This document shows positions 1-5,421 of a stretch of 6,392 nt of DNA, in pieces. This DNA is from Bauldia sp. (GTDB lineage: Bacteria; Pseudomonadota; Alphaproteobacteria; Rhizobiales; Kaistiaceae): contig JAGRKY010000034.1 of assembly GCA_020442095.1 (NCBI GenBank), positions 1 through 6,392 of the forward strand, given 5' to 3'. Under the pieces are notes generated by a model, which saw only the letters and a program-made list of their open reading frames with translations, was not told the origin of the DNA and ran no database searches. Positions within the stretch are counted from its first letter, which is position 1; each line of letters opens with the position of its first letter. Made by a program: the position numbers and the translations under genes.

Positions 1-441
1 GAATGGCAGTCGAATTTCTTCGTCGGGGTGCCGGCGCCGGCCGGTGCGATGATCGTCTTCCTGCCGGTCTATCTCGAGTTCGTCGGGGCGCCGCACGGTT
101 TCCTGACCGCGCCGCTGGTCATCGTCTATACGCTGGCGATAGCGCTGCTGCTGGTCAGCCGCGTACCGACCTGGTCGGGCAAGCTGATCGGCAGGCAGAT
201 CCCGCGCGACATGGTGCTGCCGCTCTTCGTCGTGGTCGTGCTGGTGGTCGCGCTGCTGTTGAGCTTCCCATGGGAAACGATGGCCGTGCTGACACTCGCC
301 TATCTCGGCGCATTGCCGCTGAGCTGGCGCTCGTTCCATCGGCATCTGGCAGCCGAGGAATGTGGACCGAAGGAAGGGGGCGCGGCTGACGGGGGGAGCG
401 GCAACGGTTCTCCGGATGCCGGCCCGCCATCCGCAGCTTAG
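1..441 (+). CDS. pssA: CDP-diacylglycerol--serine O-phosphatidyltransferase, C-terminal part (5' end outside window)
   Basis: Inner-membrane enzyme that transfers phosphatidate from CDP-diacylglycerol to L-serine to make phosphatidylserine, the precursor of phosphatidylethanolamine. The frame is open from base 1 and gives 146 residues before the TAG at 439-441. Recognition rests on the stretch FFVGVPAPAGA near visible residues 6-16, which is typical of PssA, followed by PTWSGKLIGRQIPRD at about 56-70. Four hydrophobic segments lie near visible residues 14-28, 36-53, 72-89 and 91-107. The catalytic CDP-alcohol phosphotransferase motif lies in the missing N-terminal half and cannot be checked. 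The tail after about residue 118 is Gly/Pro/Ala-rich and probably disordered. In many alphaproteobacteria psd, encoding the decarboxylase, lies just upstream, which cannot be tested here. The gene appears unrelated to the catabolic genes that follow. Confidence 0.88.
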   Translation, partial: EWQSNFFVGVPAPAGAMIVFLPVYLEFVGAPHGFLTAPLVIVYTLAIALLLVSRVPTWSGKLIGRQIPRDMVLPLFVVVVLVVALLLSFPWETMAVLTLAYLGALPLSWRSFHRHLAAEECGPKEGGAADGGSGNGSPDAGPPSAA

Positions 442-595
442 CCGGCGGCGTCGCGACCTAATCCGGGCGAGCGGGAAGATCGCTCGAAGGCGTGGCGGCC
501 ATTTCGCCGGCTGGGATCCGCCGCTTCGGTCTTGCCAAACGGTGCGACGCCTGCATGCTTTGCGGGTGACGCAACGATGCCGAGGGCTACCGGAC
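442..595. other. Intergenic spacer between pssA and puuE
   Basis: The 154-bp spacer has no convincing gene. The puuE reading frame stays open through it and back into the end of pssA (from an ATG at 362), but that extension is Arg-rich, low in family-like sequence and precedes the point where the PuuE match begins, so it is not treated as coding. TTGCCA at 532-537 could be a -35 element, but no good -10 follows at the right distance. I found no stem with a T-run that would end the pssA transcript. Confidence 0.5.
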
Positions 596-1507
596 ATGGA
601 CGACACCTACCCCCGCGACATGATCGGCTATGGCCGGAACCCGCCCGATCCGAAATGGCCTGACGGCGCGCGGGTCGCGGTGCAATTCGTCGTCAACTAC
701 GAGGAAGGCGGCGAGAACAACATCCTCCACGGCGATGCGGCTTCCGAGGCCTTCCTGTCGGAGATCGTCGGCGCGGCCGCGTGGCCGGGCATGCGCCACA
801 TGAACATGGAGTCGATCTACGAATACGGTTCGCGAGCCGGCTTCTGGCGGCTGTGGCGGATGTTCACCGGCCGCAACATTCCGGTCACCGTCTATGGCGT
901 CGCCACCGCGCTCGCCCGCAATCCCGAGGCGGTCGCCGCGATGAAGGAGGCGAACTGGGAGATCGCCAGCCACGGCCTGAAGTGGATCGAATATCGCGAC
1001 TATGACGAGGACGACGAACGCGAGCATATGCGCCAGGCGATCGCCATCCACACGGAGGTGACCGGGGAGCGGCCGCTCGGCTGGTACACCGGGCGCTCGT
1101 CAATCCACTCGATCAGGCTGGCGGCGGAGGAGGGTGGCTTCCTCTATTCGGCTGACGTCTATTCGGACGATCTGCCCTACTGGATCGATGGGCCGAACGG
1201 GCCGTTCCTGATGATCCCCTATACCCTCGACACCAACGACATGCGCTTCGCGACGCCGCAGGGCTTCAATTCGGGCGACCAGTTCTTCGCCTATCTCAGG
1301 GATGCCTTCGACACGCTCTATGCCGAAGGCGAGGCCGGCTCCCCGAAGATGATGTCGGTCGGGCTGCATTGCCGGCTCGCCGGTCGGCCGGGGCGCGCGG
1401 CGGCGCTCGCGCGCTTCCTCGACTATGTCGGATCGAAGGAGAAGGTCTGGCTGCCCCGGCGGATCGACATCGCCTGGCACTGGCACGCCCATCACCAGCC
1501 GGCGTGA
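596..1507 (+). CDS. puuE: Allantoinase, PuuE type (polysaccharide deacetylase superfamily)
   Basis: Predicted cytoplasmic hydrolase that opens the hydantoin ring of (S)-allantoin to allantoate in purine-ureide catabolism. The 303-residue product has the usual PuuE length, and the match runs end to end: YPRDMIGYG (residues 5-13), NYEEGGE (34-40), SHGLKW (125-130), GERPLGWYTGR (157-167), IPYTLDTNDMRF (207-218) and SVGLHCRLAGRP (254-265). Compared with metal-dependent NodB deacetylases, the Asp-Asp motif is replaced by Glu-Glu (36-37), and the second His of the H-x3-H motif is Trp130. This is the PuuE pattern and agrees with the altered metal site known for that family. The ATG at 596 is chosen because GAGGG (582-586) lies 9 nt upstream and the family N-terminus starts here; the ATG at 362 would add 78 unlikely residues. 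No other ureide-pathway gene is visible. A related amidohydrolase acting on another cyclic amide is the main alternative. Confidence 0.88.
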   Translation: MDDTYPRDMIGYGRNPPDPKWPDGARVAVQFVVNYEEGGENNILHGDAASEAFLSEIVGAAAWPGMRHMNMESIYEYGSRAGFWRLWRMFTGRNIPVTVYGVATALARNPEAVAAMKEANWEIASHGLKWIEYRDYDEDDEREHMRQAIAIHTEVTGERPLGWYTGRSSIHSIRLAAEEGGFLYSADVYSDDLPYWIDGPNGPFLMIPYTLDTNDMRFATPQGFNSGDQFFAYLRDAFDTLYAEGEAGSPKMMSVGLHCRLAGRPGRAAALARFLDYVGSKEKVWLPRRIDIAWHWHAHHQPA

Positions 1508-1537
1508 GAACCCGGAGCGCGCCGTCGTGCAGCGCGT

Positions 1538-2449
1538 TCAGGTCGCGACAGCCTCGAGGAGGCCGGTGATTGCCGGGTCGGCGAGGACGGCCGCCCGGGC
1601 TTCTTCGGTGATCGGCAGCAGTGGCAGACGGGCCGCGAGCCAGACCGGGTCGCGGTAGCGCTCGGCGAGCACGGCTTTCAGCGACGGGATCATGCCGTGG
1701 CTTTCCACGGCCTTGCGTACGGCGATGAGCTCCTCCTGGAGCGCCTCGGCTCCGGGTCCCTGCCAGCGGTCGAGAAGGCCACGGATGCCTCGGGCATTGA
1801 TATTGGCGCTGGCCGAGATGCACCCGGCCGCTCCGGCGCGCAGCGCCTTCAGCAGATAGACCTCGGCGCCGGGGAAGACCGAGAAGCCCGGGAAGGCTTC
1901 GATAAGGGCGGCGGTGTGATCGTATTTGCCGGCGGAATCCTTGATCCCGACGACGATCTCGGGGAATGCGGCCTTAAGCCGGCCGATCAGCTCGATCGAC
2001 CAGCCGAGGCCGGCCATCTGCGGGATGTGATAGAGCATAATCCTGGGCGCTTGTGCTCCGGCCCGCTCGATCACCTTCGAGACGAAGGCGTAGAGTCCCT
2101 CGTCCGTGGCGTTCTTGTAGTAGAAGGGCGGGAGCAGCAGGACCGCGGCCGCGCCGACCTCGCCGGCGTACCGCGTCAGGGCGACCGCGTCCCCGATCGC
2201 ACAGGCACCGGTACCGGGCAGGAAGTGCGCGGCGTCAATGCCGGCCTCGAGGTGCGCGTCGATCACCTTTCTCCGCTCGTCGACGGTCAGTGAGTTGGCT
2301 TCGCTTGTCGTGCCGAGGAGGGCGAGACCGTGGGCTCCGTCGGCGAGCAGTGTCTTGCTGTGCCTGACAAGGCGGGCGAGGTCGACCTCGCCGTTTGCGC
2401 CAAATGGTGTTGCGACAGGCGGCCAGAGGCCCGTGAGAGCTGGTGTCAT
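1538..2449 (-). CDS. Dihydrodipicolinate synthase/N-acetylneuraminate lyase family protein, substrate unknown
   Basis: TIM-barrel class I aldolase or lyase of the DapA/NanA superfamily, which forms a Schiff base between a lysine and pyruvate or a related 2-oxo acid. The product has 303 residues, a normal length. Visible motifs are GLWPPVATPF (7-16), the pyruvate-binding GTTSE (46-50), PPFYYK (107-112), the catalytic Tyr140 in LYHIPQMAG, the Schiff-base Lys170 in VVGIKDSAGKYD, and GCISASANI (209-217). True DapA enzymes carry an arginine five residues after the catalytic tyrosine to bind the carboxylate of aspartate semialdehyde; here that position is Met145. The enzyme is therefore unlikely to make dihydrodipicolinate for lysine synthesis, and a catabolic aldolase, dehydratase or lyase is more likely. 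The start at 2449 fits the family N-terminus. An ATG at 2623 is also in frame but would add 58 Arg-rich residues. The Shine-Dalgarno is weak. The gene converges on puuE and is divergent from the solute-binding gene. Confidence 0.85.
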   Translation of the reverse strand: MTPALTGLWPPVATPFGANGEVDLARLVRHSKTLLADGAHGLALLGTTSEANSLTVDERRKVIDAHLEAGIDAAHFLPGTGACAIGDAVALTRYAGEVGAAAVLLLPPFYYKNATDEGLYAFVSKVIERAGAQAPRIMLYHIPQMAGLGWSIELIGRLKAAFPEIVVGIKDSAGKYDHTAALIEAFPGFSVFPGAEVYLLKALRAGAAGCISASANINARGIRGLLDRWQGPGAEALQEELIAVRKAVESHGMIPSLKAVLAERYRDPVWLAARLPLLPITEEARAAVLADPAITGLLEAVAT

Positions 2450-2506
2450 GACGGTTTGCCCGGACGATGTGGGACCCCGCGCTGCAATAGCAGCTTTGCG
2501 GTGGTG

Positions 2507-2512
2507 ATTGTA
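2507..2512 (-). promoter_or_regulatory. Candidate -10 element for the DapA-family gene
   Basis: On the minus strand this reads TACAAT, matching five of six bases of TATAAT, in an A/T-richer patch of an otherwise GC-rich region. It would place the transcription start near 2500, giving a leader of about 50 nt before the start codon at 2449. No good -35 hexamer is seen 16-18 bp upstream, so this is tentative. Confidence 0.3.
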
Positions 2513-2590
2513 AGCCGGACGGCGCCATTCGCGGACAGACGCCCGGGAAGGGTCTTTTCGCGTCCATCGACGGTGTCCGCGCCGGAAGCC

Positions 2591-2599
2591 TGTGGATAA
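2591..2599 (-). promoter_or_regulatory. Consensus DnaA-box 9-mer
   Basis: On the minus strand this is TTATCCACA, a perfect match to the DnaA-box consensus. I found no second perfect copy and no A/T-rich unwinding region next to it, so it does not mark a replication origin. DnaA also acts as a transcription factor, and the box lies about 80 bp upstream of the candidate -10 of the DapA-family gene. A chance match is possible. Confidence 0.3.
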
Positions 2600-2617
2600 A
2601 CCCGGTACCCGGTCGCC

Positions 2618-2638
2618 CGTCATCGAAGCGTCATCGAA
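2618..2638. repeat. Tandem direct repeat, two copies of CGTCATCGAA with an 11-bp period
   Basis: Two identical 10-bp copies (2618-2627 and 2629-2638) are separated by one base, so they recur about once per helical turn on the same DNA face. This spacing suits a head-to-tail dimeric regulator, but no regulator gene is visible. The repeat lies roughly 105 bp upstream of the minus-strand -10 candidate. A simple slippage duplication is the alternative. Confidence 0.4.
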
Positions 2639-2703
2639 CCGAAATCGTGCTGTCGCCGCCGGCGGCTACTCAGCCCCCGCACGAGCGGGAACGGCTTGAG
2701 TTA

Positions 2704-2855
2704 GCCGGTTGAGTTCCGGCCCGAAGTGTATCGAGCAGGGCCATTTGCTCGGGGACGCCGCCCTTAGCCGCCGCAGGGAACGCGTCCTTCAAGAGCTGCT
2801 CGCGCAAGACGAGGGGGAAGCAAACGGATACCAGGGCTGGGGTGTTTGCGTTTCC
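2704..2855. ncRNA. Candidate structured RNA region (strand and family unknown)
   Basis: Several inverted repeats follow one another with little unpaired sequence. Stems are 2704-2708/2716-2720 (7-nt loop); 2732-2737/2746-2751; 2753-2758/2782-2787 with an inner stem 2761-2764/2775-2778; 2799-2802/2810-2813; and 2816-2825/2844-2855, ten pairs with a 2-nt bulge and a possible further inner stem 2830-2832/2841-2843. The terminator-like hairpin at 2885-2916 comes next on the plus strand, so a plus-strand small RNA ending near 2920 is the simplest model. I do not recognise the T-box, TPP, cobalamin, SRP, RNase P or 6S signatures. Short stems are common by chance in GC-rich DNA; the last stem, with its A/T pairs, is the least easily explained that way. 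Confidence 0.3.
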
Positions 2856-2884
2856 GAACAGCCTCCTTTCATCCCCCGAAGTAG

Positions 2885-2916
2885 GTGCGGCGCCGAAGGC
2901 CCCCTCGGCGCCGCAC
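2885..2916 (+). terminator. Strong hairpin, probable intrinsic terminator or attenuator
   Basis: A perfect 12-bp GC-rich stem (2885-2896 with 2905-2916) encloses an 8-nt loop and is followed on the plus strand by TCTTGTCT, a short interrupted T-run. The minus-strand side lacks a T-run, so the plus direction is favoured. No plus-strand protein gene lies just upstream. It would therefore end either the candidate RNA at 2704-2855 or a long leader of the solute-binding gene if transcription starts further upstream. Confidence 0.45.
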
Positions 2917-2946
2917 TCTTGTCTGGATCAAAGTCCTCGCGATCCC

Positions 2947-2955
2947 TGGTATTAT
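2947..2955 (+). promoter_or_regulatory. Candidate extended -10 promoter for the solute-binding gene
   Basis: The sequence TGGTATTAT fits an extended -10 element (TGn followed by a hexamer matching TATAAT at five of six). The extended form can work without a good -35, and none is seen. It lies just past the hairpin at 2885-2916 and would give a leader of roughly 120 nt. A short GTCT-AGAC-GTCT pattern (2962-2980) right after it might be an operator. Confidence 0.38.
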
Positions 2956-3080
2956 GTGGACGTCTGGAAGACCGGCGTCTGCGATGCTACCCAAGTGGAA
3001 TCAAGTCGAGTCAAATGCGGCCTTGATCGGCGTGGCAGGTTGCGGCCCGCGTCGATGGCGTTTCTTGCGAGGAGAATGAC

Positions 3081-4181
3081 GTGCGATTCAAGTGGATGCG
3101 GGTAGTCTCGGTTTCGGCGGCGGCATTGGCTGGCGGCGCCAGCATTGCCGAGGCGCAATCCTACGATCTCATCCAGGCGGCCCGGGACGAGGGGACCCTG
3201 ACGACGATCGCGCTGCCACATGACTGGTGCGGCTATGGCGGCATCATCGAGGCCTTCACCGACAAATACGGCATCGAAGTCCACGAGACGCAGCCGGAAG
3301 CCAGCTCGGCCGAGCAGCTCGAAGCGATCAGGGCGAGCGCCGGGGATGCAGGCGCGGATACGCCCGACGTTGTCGATATCGGGCTCTCTTTTGCCGGACC
3401 CGCGCGTGACGAGGGGCTTCTTGCGCCCTTCAAGGTCGGTAGCTGGGACACGATCCCCGAAGAGGTGAAGGATGTCGAGGGCTACTGGTATGGCGACTAT
3501 TACGGGGTTATCGCCTTCGAGGTGAATGCGGATATCGTCAAGGAAATCCCGGAGGACTGGCCGGATCTTCTCGACGCGGCCTATAAGGGCGCGGTGGCGC
3601 TCTCAGGTGACCCACGAAGCTCGGCACAGGCCGCGCAGAGCGTCTACGCCGCCGGACTCGCCGCCGATGCCGACGCCGACGGCGCGGCGATTGGAAAGGC
3701 TGGCGTGCAGTTTTTTGCCGACCTCAACGCCGCCGGCAATTTTGTTCCGGAAGCCGGCACGGCCGCTTCGCTGATCGCAGGCAAGACGCCGATCGTCATC
3801 CGCTGGGACTATGTCGGGCTCGCCGATCGCGACAGCGTCGAGGAGCCAAGGATCGAGGTCGTCGTCCCGAAGAGCGGCGTCGTCGCGCGGCCCTATGTCC
3901 AGGCGATCAGTGCCCACGCGCCGCATCCGAACGCCGCGCGGCTGTGGATGGAATACCTCTATTCGGATGACGGCCAGCTCGGCTGGTTGAAGGGCGGCTG
4001 TCATCCGATCCGCTTCGACGATCTCGTCAAATACAAGAAGATACCCGAAGCCCTGGCCGCGACGATGCCGCCGGCCGATGCCTATGCCGACGTGGTCTTC
4101 CCGTCGATTGAGGATCAAGGTGCCGCGAACCAGACGACCGCCGAAGAATGGGAGACGATGGTCGGCGCCGGGGTGAACTGA
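3081..4181 (+). CDS. ABC transporter solute-binding protein (extracellular family 1 type, orphan in this window)
   Basis: Periplasmic binding protein that would deliver a small solute to an ABC importer. The 366 residues start with a Sec signal peptide: basic MRFKWMR, hydrophobic core to about residue 20, and a likely cleavage after Ala25 in AEA-QS. The mature part has the two-lobe family 1 pattern, with DWCGYGG (48-54) at the first cleft strand, PDVVDIGLSF (95-104), GYWYGDYYGV (134-143), the hinge-side IVIRWDY (238-244) and HPNAARLWMEYLYSD (282-296). It resembles proteins annotated for polyamines, Fe(III) or aminoethylphosphonate, but the ligand cannot be read from sequence. The only two cysteines, 50 and 307, could form a disulfide. 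The GTG start at 3081 is preferred over the ATG at 3096 because AGGAG (3070-3074) lies 6 nt upstream. No permease or ATPase gene follows, which is unusual for this type. Confidence 0.87.
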   Translation: MRFKWMRVVSVSAAALAGGASIAEAQSYDLIQAARDEGTLTTIALPHDWCGYGGIIEAFTDKYGIEVHETQPEASSAEQLEAIRASAGDAGADTPDVVDIGLSFAGPARDEGLLAPFKVGSWDTIPEEVKDVEGYWYGDYYGVIAFEVNADIVKEIPEDWPDLLDAAYKGAVALSGDPRSSAQAAQSVYAAGLAADADADGAAIGKAGVQFFADLNAAGNFVPEAGTAASLIAGKTPIVIRWDYVGLADRDSVEEPRIEVVVPKSGVVARPYVQAISAHAPHPNAARLWMEYLYSDDGQLGWLKGGCHPIRFDDLVKYKKIPEALAATMPPADAYADVVFPSIEDQGAANQTTAEEWETMVGAGVN

Positions 4182-4241
4182 GGCCGACCGCGAAATAGCC
4201 GGCGTGCGGCCTGTGTCGCGCGCGATTGGAAGGAATTGTTG

Positions 4242-4270
4242 GCGAGCGACCGGCGCCGTGGTCCGCTCGC
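4242..4270 (+). terminator. Strong bulged hairpin after the solute-binding gene
   Basis: Bases 4242-4251 pair with 4260-4270 (ten pairs, one bulged C at 4264) around an 8-nt loop. No T-run follows directly; the nearest T-rich stretch begins about 25 nt later. It may stabilise the 3' end of the solute-binding mRNA or help stop transcription, as such hairpins often do after binding-protein genes, rather than act as a classical intrinsic terminator. Confidence 0.35.
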
Positions 4271-4371
4271 GGTCCGCCGGTTGATCGACGCCCCTCTTGT
4301 TTCTTCCAGGCAGAAGCGCTCCATCGCCGTTCCCGGGGCGAGGTGACGCGGCGGAAATCGTCGCAGAAATC

Positions 4372-4400
4372 TTGCGAGCCCGGCAAAAAGCCAAGACAAT
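4372..4400 (+). promoter_or_regulatory. Candidate sigma-70 type promoter for the dioxygenase gene
   Basis: TTGCGA (4372-4377) and GACAAT (4395-4400) each match the consensus hexamers at four of six positions with an ideal 17-bp spacer. Transcription would start near 4407 and leave about 30 nt of leader containing the Shine-Dalgarno sequence. If real, the dioxygenase can be expressed independently of the solute-binding gene. Confidence 0.35.
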
Positions 4401-4436
4401 CCCGACCAAAGAAACCGTTCGGGGAGGACAGGAAGA

Positions 4437-5309
4437 GTGTACACGAAGCAGGCGCTCCACGCCCTTGGCGTCAAGGACGAGTTGACCACCGAGCAGAAGC
4501 ACCAGCTTGATGACCTGGGCTACATCATCGTCGAGGACGTGATCACCGAGGCGCAGGCCAGGGCAATGGCGGAGGAATTCGAGCGGCTTCACGCCGCCGA
4601 GAGAGACACCGGCGGCAAGGAAGTCCATATCGAGCCGGGCTCGCGGCGTCTCTCCAACATCTTCAACAAATCCCCGGTCTTCGATCCGCTGCTTGAGATC
4701 AAGCCGGTACTTGCCGCCGCGCATTACCTGCTTGGAGAAATCAAGGTGCACGGCGCCAATATCCGCGATCCGGTGAAGGGCTACGGCCAGCAGCAACTCC
4801 ATGTCGACGTTCCGAAGCATTTCGACGACGACTGGTGGGTCGTCAATGCGATGATCCTGTTCGACGACATGACGCTCGAGAACGGGCCGACCCGGGTCAT
4901 CCCGCAGTCGCACAAGTGGGCGCCGATCAACGTGCCGGTGGTCAACCAGGGCGACTGGGAGCCGTCTCCGTTGTCACCGGAAGACGCTGCGCGGGTGCCG
5001 GAAGACCTCGAAGCGCCGTATCCGGGCGAGCTGCTCGTGACGGCGCCGGCCCGTTCCGCCGTCATCCTCAACTCCTCCGGCTGGCACAGCGGGACGCGGA
5101 AGGAGAGCGACGCGCCCCGGCGGCTGATCCACCTGACCTATACCCGGCGCGACCTGCCGCAACAGCTCGTCCAGCTCGACTACCTCACCAGGGAACTCTA
5201 CGACCGGATGAGCCCCGAGCATCGCTACCTTCTCGAGATCGAGCCGCCGAAGGACGGCGATGGCGTCCTGCGCCATCCGAAGCGCGAACAGCGCGGCTGG
5301 TGGAACTGA
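4437..5309 (+). CDS. Phytanoyl-CoA dioxygenase (PhyH) family Fe(II)/2-oxoglutarate oxygenase
   Basis: Cytoplasmic non-haem iron oxygenase that would hydroxylate a small substrate while converting 2-oxoglutarate to succinate and CO2. The 290 residues have the usual family length. The iron triad is readable: His122 and Asp124 in QQLHVDVPK, and the distal His217 in SGWHSGT. Arg228 lies 11 residues later, the spacing used for the 2-oxoglutarate carboxylate in PhyH proteins. [12 protein letters not shown] (149-160) is the conserved strand before the core, and [12 protein letters not shown] (24-35) is the typical N-terminal start. The GTG start at 4437 is supported by GGGGAGG (4421-4427), 9 nt upstream. 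The substrate is unknown; the family includes ectoine hydroxylase and the aminoethylphosphonate hydroxylase PhnY as well as acyl-CoA enzymes. The solute-binding gene upstream and PLP enzyme downstream favour an amino-acid-like substrate over a lipid. Confidence 0.87.
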   Translation: MYTKQALHALGVKDELTTEQKHQLDDLGYIIVEDVITEAQARAMAEEFERLHAAERDTGGKEVHIEPGSRRLSNIFNKSPVFDPLLEIKPVLAAAHYLLGEIKVHGANIRDPVKGYGQQQLHVDVPKHFDDDWWVVNAMILFDDMTLENGPTRVIPQSHKWAPINVPVVNQGDWEPSPLSPEDAARVPEDLEAPYPGELLVTAPARSAVILNSSGWHSGTRKESDAPRRLIHLTYTRRDLPQQLVQLDYLTRELYDRMSPEHRYLLEIEPPKDGDGVLRHPKREQRGWWN

Positions 5310-5344
5310 CGGCGGCGCGACTCGCGGGCGCGGCTCTGCGTCGC

Positions 5345-5374
5345 TCGACAGGGCGCTTCGGCGGGCGCTACAGT
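5345..5374 (+). promoter_or_regulatory. Candidate promoter for the TrpB-like gene
   Basis: TCGACA (5345-5350) matches TTGACA at five of six, and TACAGT (5369-5374) matches TATAAT at four of six, with an 18-bp spacer. The start would fall near 5381, about 40 nt before the start codon. Read-through from the dioxygenase gene across the 112-bp gap is an equally possible arrangement. Confidence 0.3.
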
Positions 5375-5421
5375 CCTCGAATAGCTACGATCGGACGCCC
5401 GGGAAGCCGGGGGAGGGACCC

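Larger units (their letters stand above)
2450..3080. other. Long divergent intergenic region with regulatory and possibly RNA-coding content
   Basis: These 631 bp separate the divergent DapA-family and solute-binding genes. Short open frames exist on both strands, but none has a good ribosome-binding site or recognisable protein sequence. From the left it holds a candidate minus-strand -10, a perfect DnaA-box 9-mer (2591-2599), two copies of CGTCATCGAA (2618-2638), a 12-bp perfect palindrome GCCGCCGGCGGC (2655-2666), a run of inverted repeats (2704-2855), a strong terminator-like hairpin (2885-2916) and an extended -10 element (2947-2955). About 125 bp of leader would then precede the solute-binding gene. 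The density of inverted repeats suggests a transcribed, folded RNA rather than a decayed protein gene. Confidence 0.5.
4182..4436. other. Intergenic region between the solute-binding and dioxygenase genes
   Basis: The 255-bp gap has no gene I can support. It holds a weak inverted repeat that begins at the last base of the solute-binding stop codon (AGGCCG 4181-4186 with CGGCCT 4207-4212), a strong bulged hairpin (4242-4270), a T-rich patch at 4295-4306 and a promoter candidate (4372-4400). This is where one would expect permease and ATPase genes; no trace of them is visible. Confidence 0.5.

Noticed and set aside
362..595. N-terminal extension of the puuE frame by 78 codons
   Set aside because: It overlaps the end of pssA, is Arg-rich and unlike the family. 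The ATG at 596 has a ribosome-binding site and starts where the PuuE match begins.
1516..1538. Possible bidirectional terminator between the convergent genes (7-bp imperfect stem with CGCGC/GCGCG core)
   Set aside because: The stem is short with a 9-nt loop and no T-run on either side; too weak to call.
1697..2293. 198-codon plus-strand frame opposite the DapA-family gene
   Set aside because: It mirrors a well-supported gene, and its protein has no recognisable motif; a by-product of GC-rich third positions.
2450..2623. Upstream start for the DapA-family protein, adding 58 residues
   Set aside because: The extra residues are Arg-rich and outside the TIM barrel; the family N-terminus begins at the Met encoded at 2447-2449.
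2591..2666. Replication origin or plasmid-type iterons suggested by the DnaA box, direct repeats and palindrome
   Set aside because: There is one DnaA box, only two repeat copies, no A/T-rich segment, and no replication gene nearby.
2704..2720. T-arm-like hairpin (5-bp stem, 7-nt loop) suggesting a tRNA or tmRNA
   Set aside because: The loop is TTGAGTT rather than a TTCRANY loop, and no acceptor stem, anticodon arm or CCA end can be built around it.
2670..2927. Minus-strand open stretch of 85 codons, part of it with G/C at nearly every third position, considered as a gene remnant
   Set aside because: It has no ATG except one near its end, no ribosome-binding site and no motif I can name. 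The overlapping inverted repeats explain the region at least as well.
2709..3026. 105-codon plus-strand frame in the divergent intergenic region
   Set aside because: No ribosome-binding site, mixed codon use, and it runs through the terminator-like hairpin and the promoter candidate.
3603..4913. 436-codon minus-strand frame across the solute-binding and dioxygenase genes
   Set aside because: It is antisense to two genes with clear family motifs and lacks any family-like sequence.
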